Source: Mesorhizobium sp. (GTDB lineage: Bacteria; Pseudomonadota; Alphaproteobacteria; Rhizobiales; Rhizobiaceae). From it: 64,000 nt of DNA. The notes below the pieces were generated by a model, which searched no databases, was not told the DNA's origin, and saw nothing but the letters and a program-made list of their open reading frames with translations. Positions 15,740 through 23,177 of the stretch are shown in pieces. A program made the position numbers and the translations under genes. Positions within the stretch are counted from its first letter, which is position 1, and each line of letters starts with the position of its first letter. The stretch lies in NCBI RefSeq assembly GCF_016793485.1, contig NZ_JAEULZ010000018.1:140126-204125 (forward strand), written 5' to 3'.

Positions 15740-16488
15740 GCAAGGTCGCATATACCATTGGCACCCTAGTCAATGACTGGGGACTATACGATCAGATGTT
15801 GCGATCTATGCGAAAGCGCGGCTTCGGCGACGACTGCGAGTTCATCACCATCGATAATTCAGTTGCCAATCAAGGCGATGGATACGCCGGGTTGAATGAC
15901 ATTCTGAACCGGGCCTCCGGCCGCTATGTCATCCTATGCCATCAAGACGTGGAACTGGTCGATGATGGAAGGGAGCAACTAGATGCATGCCTTGCTCATC
16001 TGGACGCGATTGATCCGACGTGGGCGCTAGCCGGGAATGCTGGAGCATCGCGCTTTAAGCACTATCATCTTTACATTTCAGACAACTTTGGAGCCAGGCT
16101 CCATACAGGGATGCCGGCACGCGTATACAGCCTCGACGAGAACTTCATTGTGGTTAAGCCAGAGGCGCGTCTTTCCTTCTCTCGTGACCTGGCCGGGTTC
16201 CACATGTATGGCCCGGATATCTGCATGATCGCAGACGTCCTGGGTTGGTCTGCTTATGTGATCCCATTCCACCTCGTACACTACGGCAAGGCACTTACGG
16301 GAAAGCCATTCGCCGATTCCAAGGCAGCGTTTATCACCAAGTGGCGCCGCGCGCTTAGGCATCGGCAAATGCAGACGACTGTAACCTACATGGTCTTGGT
16401 CGGCCAAAATTGCCCCCGCTGGTACGCAAGGCTTAAGCAGAGGTGGCTACGATCAACCACTCGCAGGCCATACCCTCGGCAGCCATGA
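15736..16488 (+). CDS. Glycosyltransferase family 2-like protein
   Basis: A 250-residue protein with GT-A-like features: an N-terminal strand (AYTIGTLVNDWGLYDQML), FITIDNSVANQGDGYAGLN, and a probable metal-binding DxE/DxD equivalent in YVILCHQDVELVDDG. No signal peptide or membrane helix. Its start overlaps the methyltransferase stop (ATGA), so both are made together. A likely job is adding or altering a sugar on lipopolysaccharide or capsule, which could block adsorption of related phages; that role is inference. Confidence 0.7.
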   Translation: MSKVAYTIGTLVNDWGLYDQMLRSMRKRGFGDDCEFITIDNSVANQGDGYAGLNDILNRASGRYVILCHQDVELVDDGREQLDACLAHLDAIDPTWALAGNAGASRFKHYHLYISDNFGARLHTGMPARVYSLDENFIVVKPEARLSFSRDLAGFHMYGPDICMIADVLGWSAYVIPFHLVHYGKALTGKPFADSKAAFITKWRRALRHRQMQTTVTYMVLVGQNCPRWYARLKQRWLRSTTRRPYPRQP

Positions 16489-16492
16489 TCGC

Positions 16493-16960
16493 TTAAAACT
16501 CCGGCCAGATGATCACCGGCAATTCGCTGACGAAGCCGGCGATGGGTGGTGCTTCTCTTTGGCCGTTCATCGCCTTGTCGAGTTCGGCATAGGCGTAGAC
16601 CCAGACAGCATCGCGCCATGCGACGAAGGCAGCAGCCTCTTCGGCCCATTGTGGATTGGTTGAGCCGAGATAGCTGGCGATGCTGATAGAGCCGTCGTAG
16701 CGACGCGACTGCGCGGCCGCGTCGAGATGGGCGGTAATCGCCGCCTGGTAGTCCGCAAGATGAGGCACGGGCGGCACGACGCTCACGGCCTGACCTACGA
16801 TCCACCAATCCGCATTGTTGAGCGAGGGCGCTTCGGCAGCAAAGGCTTCAGGCCAGCGCTCGAGATAAGCCGAGATATGTGCCTGCGCTTCCGCATGCGT
16901 CTCGAATACGGCAAACTTGGCCGCGCGGTTGGCTTCGACGGCCATGATGGCTACGAACAT
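16493..16960 (-). CDS. Tail fibre-associated protein (DUF4376/assembly-chaperone-like)
   Basis: A 155-residue protein directly after the tail fibre gene (9 bp gap). The C-terminal half (YQAAITAHLDAAAQSRRYDG, then SYLGSTNPQWAEEAAAFVAWRD) has the helical pattern of DUF4376-like domains found at the ends of tail fibre operons. It is probably a fibre chaperone or fibre tip subunit. Confidence 0.65.
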   Translation of the reverse strand: MFVAIMAVEANRAAKFAVFETHAEAQAHISAYLERWPEAFAAEAPSLNNADWWIVGQAVSVVPPVPHLADYQAAITAHLDAAAQSRRYDGSISIASYLGSTNPQWAEEAAAFVAWRDAVWVYAYAELDKAMNGQREAPPIAGFVSELPVIIWPEF

Positions 16961-16969
16961 CTTGCAACC

Positions 16970-18586
16970 TCATATCATGTAAGAGACGTTGGCAGTACCG
17001 GCGTCAAATGTGTCGGTCCCGTTCACCATCGTAATGCGAACCGTGGTGATGGCTTGGGAAAGCGATTTGGACCCGCCCTCGACAGCGCCATAGGCAGCAT
17101 TCGAGCCGCCCATATTGGCGGCGCAAACCCATGTATTGTTGGTCGCGTCAAGCAGGTCCAGCTCCCACTTACCGTGAATGACGTCCGCGCCGCTGCTAAT
17201 GCCAATGCCAAAGCCGGTCGTGGTATTGGAGCCGGTGCCGCCCGTATAGGCTCCACTAAGATAACCGGTTGTCTCAATCCCGCCAGCATCGCCAAGCTGG
17301 ACGATGACGTGGCTCGACCCGCTCTTCGACAGCCCCGCCACGTTGACCATGATCTTCTTGGCGTTCGTCGGGACAGTGAAATCTTTCGTGGTTCCAGACG
17401 TGGTTCCCTGGGGCGTCAGCAGGGTGATCCCGCTTCCCCCGTTTGCCAGCACGAAAGCCGTCGTCGCAATCTGAGTGTTGTTGGTGCCATTGGCCGCCGT
17501 CGGGGCTGTCGGCGTGCCGGTCAGCGCAGGGCTGTTCAACGGTGCCTTCAACCCCAACTCTGTCGCAATTTCCGCGAGAGTGTCGAACGCACTGGAGACG
17601 CCGTTGAGCACCGCATTGATTGCTGCAGTGACGAACGCCGTGGTCGCGAGGCGCGTCGTATTGTTGCCTGCCGTCTGTGTCGGCGCGGTTGGGTTACCTG
17701 TTAGTGCCGGCGAGTTCAAGGGAGCTTTTAGCGCCAGTTCGGTGGCGATTTCCGACAGCGTGTCGAAAGCCGACGAGACCCCGTTGCGAATTGCCGCGAT
17801 GGCTGCAGCGACATAGGTGACGACCGCCGCCTGCGAAGGAACGACAGCGTCGCTGTTTGCGGCCATCGTGCCGTCGGTGTCTTTGGTGAAGGTCACCGAC
17901 GCCGCTGCCGCTTCAGCCGCGTTCTTAAAGCCTTCGGCTTGGTTGCGGAAAGTCATTGCCTGCCCGGCTGATGTTGACGCCGTTCCTGCGGCGCCCGTGG
18001 CGGTACCAGCCGCAGCCGTTGCAGTCCCGGCAGCGGCAACCGCCGTGTCCTTGTGACCCTCAGCAGTGCTCGCCGAGGTCGCCGCAGCACCGGCAGAGGC
18101 AGAGGCCGCGCCCGCAGCCGCCGTTGCCGTACCTGCCGCGCCGACCGCCGTATCCTTTGCTGCCACAGCGACATCTCTGGCGTCCATGACATCCTGCGCA
18201 GCGGAATCCGTCATGTAGAGCGCCAGGGTGATGATATCGGCCCCGATGACCGGCTTGTCTGTTTGGAATGCGTAAACGTTGCCTGCGTTCGTCGCGCCGG
18301 CCTGGATGTGAACCGTCGTGCCTTTCTGTAGATTGCGAGACGAGCGCGCATCCGTGGACCGATGCCATTCGCCCTCGCTCGCGTCGTAGATGCCGTTCAA
18401 CACGCCATTGTTCTTGACGAGGATGCGTTCACCGACCAGCGGCGTCGCGCCGTCGACCGTTTGCAGTCCGAATATCCGCTCGCGGCCGTCGACGAGCGTC
18501 GCCGCGAGCGCAGTCGTGGTAGCGTATCGGACGGGTTCGCGCTCGCCCGTGGTCAGGCGGATAGCGGCGGTTGCAGGACGGCCCAT
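16970..18586 (-). CDS. Phage tail fibre protein
   Basis: About 538 residues from ATG 18586, chosen because GGAGG lies ten bases upstream (ATG 18595 is too close to it). Order: an N-terminal virion-binding domain (~1-130, with VDGATPLVGERILVKNNGVL), a long Ala/Thr-rich repetitive shaft (~135-230), a duplicated segment each containing NGVSSAFDTL and LKAPLNSPALTG, and a C-terminal Gly-rich receptor-binding head. The fibre is presumably a trimer that recognises the host surface. The repeats give very GC-rich DNA. Confidence 0.85.
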   Translation of the reverse strand: MGRPATAAIRLTTGEREPVRYATTTALAATLVDGRERIFGLQTVDGATPLVGERILVKNNGVLNGIYDASEGEWHRSTDARSSRNLQKGTTVHIQAGATNAGNVYAFQTDKPVIGADIITLALYMTDSAAQDVMDARDVAVAAKDTAVGAAGTATAAAGAASASAGAAATSASTAEGHKDTAVAAAGTATAAAGTATGAAGTASTSAGQAMTFRNQAEGFKNAAEAAAASVTFTKDTDGTMAANSDAVVPSQAAVVTYVAAAIAAIRNGVSSAFDTLSEIATELALKAPLNSPALTGNPTAPTQTAGNNTTRLATTAFVTAAINAVLNGVSSAFDTLAEIATELGLKAPLNSPALTGTPTAPTAANGTNNTQIATTAFVLANGGSGITLLTPQGTTSGTTKDFTVPTNAKKIMVNVAGLSKSGSSHVIVQLGDAGGIETTGYLSGAYTGGTGSNTTTGFGIGISSGADVIHGKWELDLLDATNNTWVCAANMGGSNAAYGAVEGGSKSLSQAITTVRITMVNGTDTFDAGTANVSYMI

Positions 18587-18648
18587 GTAAACCATGCCTC
18601 CGGAGGTGAGCTTGAAAAGTCGAAGAATTCGGAGTTCAGTGCGCGGCT

Positions 18649-19038
18649 ATGAGATTTTCACTCGCCATCGCCATGTTGATCGCCGCCGCCTCTACTGGGC
18701 ACGCTGGCTTCTATGAAGTTAGCCAAACCGATACGTTTTCCAGCTTGAGCCGCGCCTTCGAGGAAATCGCGGAGCGGACGGAAATCTCCGAACAGCCGGC
18801 GATCTCTGCCAAGCAGGTTGCAGCAGGTTGGTATTTCGTCGGTCCTTGCCAAGGCGTCGCCGCTGAAGTTCGCAATGCTGACACGGCCGTTGATCTGGTG
18901 GTGAACGCGAACCCGAAAACCCCTTACGGCAGCGCCATCCTTCAGATGGTCGGCGTCATGGTGCGCGAGAGCGTGCTTGGAAGGCAGCCGACGCCGAATG
19001 CCTGTGCATTTGCGAAGGCCATGGCGAACGCGAATTGA
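18649..19038 (+). CDS. Secreted hypothetical protein, antisense to the virion module
   Basis: A 129-residue protein with a clear signal peptide (MRFSLAIAMLIAAASTGHA) and two later cysteines (VGPCQG, PNACAF) that could pair in the periplasm. It is transcribed opposite to the tail and ejection genes and its last 97 bp overlap the 3' end of the 1411-aa gene. It behaves like a phage 'moron'. No family recognised; the overlap lowers confidence in its C-terminus. Confidence 0.6.
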   Translation: MRFSLAIAMLIAAASTGHAGFYEVSQTDTFSSLSRAFEEIAERTEISEQPAISAKQVAAGWYFVGPCQGVAAEVRNADTAVDLVVNANPKTPYGSAILQMVGVMVRESVLGRQPTPNACAFAKAMANAN

Positions 19039-22000
19039 TTCCGCCGCGTCTCAGGCAGGCCGAGCGCATTGCCTGAAGCTTTTTCAACCTGATCGAGTAG
19101 CCGACGGACGTAAAACAGGTTCTGCATAGGCAGCAACTGACGGAGCTTGCGCAGATCGGCTTGCGACGGGTCGCCGGCAAACACCGATCCCGACACCTGA
19201 AAGATATCGGACACCGCGTCCACCGAAGGGCCGAAGAATGCGCCGGCGACGTTGCGGGACGCATAGCGGGAAACCTGCTCCCCGGTGAAAGCTGAGAGGC
19301 CTACCCGACCGCGTGTCGCCTTTTCAGAGATGTTGTTCGCCTCCATCAACCATCCGGCGATTCCGGACTTGTCGAAGGCTTCCACGGCCCAGACCGATGG
19401 CTTGTCCGAAAGGTCCCGGCCGGCGGTGGTTTGCTTCAGGTAGTAAGACAGCGCGCCGAGGCCCATCATCAGCATCAGGCCGTTCAAGGTCGCAGCGTCA
19501 CGCTGTTGCAGCCCAGCGAGAACCGTCCGCTGCATGGTGGAAACGGCAAAGCTCTTGAACTGACCAACCGTCTTGCCGAGTTCGGTCGACATCCACAGCG
19601 GCTTGTCCTGCCCTGGAGTGACGATGATGCGGTCGACATCTCGCACCACTGCGGTGCGGAATGCTTCGCGAGCGAGGTCATCGTCCCAGTCGGCGGCCTT
19701 GGCGAGAAGCACGCCGCCTTGCGCATCACCATAAGCCGTAAACTGGCTGGCGATCCTTTTCGCGAGATCGTCATCAATACCCGACGCGGCGAGCTTTCGG
19801 ATGTCCTCTGCCGTGCCCTTTCCAGTGGCGATGCGCTCAGCAGCCCGAAGAATATTGGTCATCGTCACGAGACCAGAGAACTGCTTCAGCGCCGCGTTCC
19901 ACGGAGCCATGGCAGACACCAGCCCGAACTTGGTCGACAAGGCCGACAGACCACGCTCAAACCGCGAATTGCGCCCGAATTCGTCAACCATATCGGCCAT
20001 CGCCATCGTGCGGCTATCGAGCACCATATCCAGCGCGGTGCCGGCGTCCTTCACCTCTTCGGCCGCCATGCGGAAGGCGCGCCAATTCGTGAGCATCGGG
20101 ATGAAGCCATCGCGGAAGGTCCGGATCAGGCCGTGAGTGAAGACCACCTTCGCCAAATCGGGGACGGCTGAAATTGTCATCCCGCCGAGAAGCCGCAGAT
20201 AGTTGATGTTGCGGACCACACGGCCAGCGCGCAGGACCATCGAAGACGGATCAGCCGGCAGACCATACTCGCCCCGCAGCCGGTCCCTGATACCTTCGAC
20301 ATCGCGGATGGCAGCCTTGCGCGCTTTGTCGATCGCGCGTGCCTGTGACTTGTTCTCTGCCTTTGCCGCTTTCATGTCGGCCTCGTCGTTGATCTTGCGA
20401 ATCTCTTCCGCCATGTCGATCGAGCCGAACTTCTTCTGCAGTTCGATGTCCGGCGCCATCGTGCGCACCTGTGCGCGCATGACTGTCTCGATATCGTTTT
20501 CGACGAACTCGTGAATCTTCGCCGTCTCGATTTTCAGCAGGCGTTCTTTCAGCGCGCCGCGCGGTCCTGAGACGATGTCGTAAGGAATGCGTCCGTCGGC
20601 GTAGCCCAGGATATTATTGATGACCTCGTCCGCGAGGCTTTCAAGCTCCTGCTTCGAAAGGTTCGCGAACTCGTCCGCCTTCTCGCCATCCGCCCGAGAC
20701 GGAACCATAGGCTCCAGCTTGTCGGCCTTTTCCTTCATCTTCGCGATACGTTGGCGTACGCGGCCGACATCGACTTTCTTTGCGGCCAGTTCGGACAGGA
20801 TTTCGGGGGTCGCACCGCCTTCGTCATCAAGCCGGTTGATCGCGTCGATGCGCTTCGAAAGGTTGCGCTCATCGAGCTTCGCTTTAAACAGGTCGCGCTT
20901 CGTCGTCGCGTAATCCACGATCAGGCCAACACGCGGCGATGCGTTCGCCAAGTCGCGCACCTTCTCAATCTCGGCTTCGAGCTCGTTCAGTCCGTCCCGG
21001 ATCGTTCGGACTTCAGCATCGTTGATTTTCTGTTCGTCGACCAGTTTCGCGGTTGCGGCGTCGAAGTCGGTCAACTCGCGTTCAAAGCGAGAGATGCGCG
21101 TGTCCAGACCTTCCGTGTTACGCTCCGCCGCCGCAACGCGATTGATGAAGGCGCGCACATCAGAGACCGTCGCGTTTGCCGGCAGGCCGACCGCTTCGAG
21201 CCATTCCGACGCCACGCGGTCTATGTTGTCGAGATATGCTTCCGCAGCCAGGTCATCGGCGGATTTCAGCGGCGAGCCGCCCAGTTCCGATCGGATGGCT
21301 TCATGGATCGCACGGGAATCTACATACATGCCCGTTTCATCAAGCGGCAGGCCTGCGAGGAAGTCATCTTCGCTCGACACGAAATTGTCCACGTCGCCGA
21401 TGCCGCCCTTGTTCCGGAACAGGCCCGGATGCGTCTTCGGCGTCACGTCCATCGCGCGCAGAGCGGAATCCAGTTGCGAACCGATACGGACGCCACCTTT
21501 GCTCTTGATCAGGTTGAGGACGGGCTGACGTTCAGCAAAGGGCTTCTTCGCGTTCGCCGATCGGGCAGCAGCGCGGGACTGCTTGACCGCGTCAATCATG
21601 ACGGCGTTTTCGTCTGAGCCGCGCAGCATGTCGACGAGGGGCTTGGGAGCACGCGTCTTGAGAACGTCATCACGATCGCGACGGAGCGCGTCCAGCGCTG
21701 TGCCACGGCGCGTCCGGGAAAGTGCCCTGCCGGAAAGACGATCTTCGATGCCGGTCAGCCGCCGCGTCGCTTGTTCGAATCGTTCAAGCGTTCGATCGGC
21801 GCGGACAATCGTGTTGCCCAGGGCGATCTCTTCCGCGCGAATTCCCGCCGAGGCCTGTCCGCTCATGAAGAAGTCGACCAGCCGGCCACGGAAGACACCG
21901 CGCTCAGCGATGATGCGTTCCTTGTTGTACATGCGGAAGCGGTGCGAGATGTCGCCAGCCACCTTCACGTCTTCAGAGAAGATGCCAGCCTGAATTGCCG

Positions 22001-23177
22001 CGCGCTTCAGAAGGTCGTCAAAATCGCGATAAACAGCAGCCGCTTGGCGCACCTCGGGGATTTCGTGTTCGCCACCCATGTAAGCGGCGCGGCCAACCTC
22101 TTCCTTGAACTGCTTGAAGGTGAGGCGCTGGCCACCGCGCATCCGATCCCATTCGGAAAGCGCCGGAGAGAGCCGACGCTGCCAGGCTGTGGGCTCGGGC
22201 GTCTTGTGGAAATAGCTCGCATAGATCGTGTCCATGCTGCGCAGGTCGCGCGCCAGCGGCGCATTCCACATCTTGATCCGGGTTTCGACCGAACCGCCGC
22301 GTTCCGTGGCCACGCCGATCGCATTGTCGGCATACTCCAGAGGTGTTTCGGCAAGCTGCCTTACGACCTGTCGGCCGGCATCGAGACGCCCTAGCTGGAG
22401 GCGGATAAGCGGGTCCTGCCGGTTGACGATCGGCAGCTTGGAAATGATGGCCTCGTCCTTCAATACGGTGGGGCCGCGATCAGCCGCCGCAGCGCCAGCC
22501 GACTGGGCTTGAGAGAATGCGCGATCGATGTCTTCGAAGTCGCGTTCCTGCCTCTCGATTTTTCGAGCAATGGCATGACTGCTTGCTCCATTCAGGTACC
22601 GACCGGCGAGCGTGCCAAGCGCGCCGCCGAGCACAATCGACCCACCGATATTCAGTGTGGTCTCTTCTCCGGTTCGAGTTGCCTGAGTTGCCTGGAGACC
22701 AGCTTCGGACACAGCCGCATCGAGGCCGGCGCCGACCGCCGCCTGCCGAAGCAATTGAAATCCACGCGCGCCACGGCCGACGACGCCCAGCGGGAGCAGG
22801 GTTGGAAGATCGGGAATTCCCACGGCCATTGATGCGACCGCACCCATGACGCCAGAGGAATCGAGCGTCATCCGATCCCTGTTCTCCCGAAGCACCTGCG
22901 TGCGCTTCACCTCGGCAGCACGCCGGTTGGAAATGCCCGCGAACTCTTCGATGTGCGGAACAAGGTCGGGCTGCTCCTTTGCCCAGTCGATCGGGTTGAA
23001 ACCTTCCTCGACCTTGTAGGCATCGTCGGTGCCGAGCATCGACATTGCAGAGCCGATGACGCTTTGCGTGCGCCACGCCGCGCCGAGCGTTTCGGAAAGC
23101 GTCGGGTCATCCTCCTGCTCCGGCATGGGCAGGTCGACCAAGTTCGACACTGTGGGTCGCGTTTCGTAGAACGGCAT
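18942..23177 (-). CDS. Giant ejection (internal virion) protein, gp16-like position
   Basis: A 1411-residue protein starting where the lysozyme-containing gene ends (TGATG overlap). It has a hydrophobic Gly-rich N-terminal region (~110-195), long charged helical/coiled-coil segments (~620-950) and a C-terminal region with short hydrophobic stretches (GLMLMMGLGALSYYLKQTT). Size, order and composition match the largest internal core protein of T7-like phages, which is extruded through the envelope to form a DNA channel. No transglycosylase motif is evident here; the muramidase is in the neighbour. Confidence 0.8.
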   Translation of the reverse strand: MPFYETRPTVSNLVDLPMPEQEDDPTLSETLGAAWRTQSVIGSAMSMLGTDDAYKVEEGFNPIDWAKEQPDLVPHIEEFAGISNRRAAEVKRTQVLRENRDRMTLDSSGVMGAVASMAVGIPDLPTLLPLGVVGRGARGFQLLRQAAVGAGLDAAVSEAGLQATQATRTGEETTLNIGGSIVLGGALGTLAGRYLNGASSHAIARKIERQERDFEDIDRAFSQAQSAGAAAADRGPTVLKDEAIISKLPIVNRQDPLIRLQLGRLDAGRQVVRQLAETPLEYADNAIGVATERGGSVETRIKMWNAPLARDLRSMDTIYASYFHKTPEPTAWQRRLSPALSEWDRMRGGQRLTFKQFKEEVGRAAYMGGEHEIPEVRQAAAVYRDFDDLLKRAAIQAGIFSEDVKVAGDISHRFRMYNKERIIAERGVFRGRLVDFFMSGQASAGIRAEEIALGNTIVRADRTLERFEQATRRLTGIEDRLSGRALSRTRRGTALDALRRDRDDVLKTRAPKPLVDMLRGSDENAVMIDAVKQSRAAARSANAKKPFAERQPVLNLIKSKGGVRIGSQLDSALRAMDVTPKTHPGLFRNKGGIGDVDNFVSSEDDFLAGLPLDETGMYVDSRAIHEAIRSELGGSPLKSADDLAAEAYLDNIDRVASEWLEAVGLPANATVSDVRAFINRVAAAERNTEGLDTRISRFERELTDFDAATAKLVDEQKINDAEVRTIRDGLNELEAEIEKVRDLANASPRVGLIVDYATTKRDLFKAKLDERNLSKRIDAINRLDDEGGATPEILSELAAKKVDVGRVRQRIAKMKEKADKLEPMVPSRADGEKADEFANLSKQELESLADEVINNILGYADGRIPYDIVSGPRGALKERLLKIETAKIHEFVENDIETVMRAQVRTMAPDIELQKKFGSIDMAEEIRKINDEADMKAAKAENKSQARAIDKARKAAIRDVEGIRDRLRGEYGLPADPSSMVLRAGRVVRNINYLRLLGGMTISAVPDLAKVVFTHGLIRTFRDGFIPMLTNWRAFRMAAEEVKDAGTALDMVLDSRTMAMADMVDEFGRNSRFERGLSALSTKFGLVSAMAPWNAALKQFSGLVTMTNILRAAERIATGKGTAEDIRKLAASGIDDDLAKRIASQFTAYGDAQGGVLLAKAADWDDDLAREAFRTAVVRDVDRIIVTPGQDKPLWMSTELGKTVGQFKSFAVSTMQRTVLAGLQQRDAATLNGLMLMMGLGALSYYLKQTTAGRDLSDKPSVWAVEAFDKSGIAGWLMEANNISEKATRGRVGLSAFTGEQVSRYASRNVAGAFFGPSVDAVSDIFQVSGSVFAGDPSQADLRKLRQLLPMQNLFYVRRLLDQVEKASGNALGLPETRRNQFAFAMAFANAQAFGVGCLPSTLSRTMTPTI

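Noticed and set aside
17450-18250. Regular short repeats that could suggest a CRISPR array
   Set aside because: They are in-frame coding repeats of the tail fibre (Ala/Thr-rich shaft and duplicated units), without constant repeats separated by unique spacers. No CRISPR array was seen anywhere in the window.
16970-18595. ATG at 18595 as the tail fibre start
   Set aside because: It is only one base from GGAGG; the ATG at 18586 has proper spacing and was preferred.
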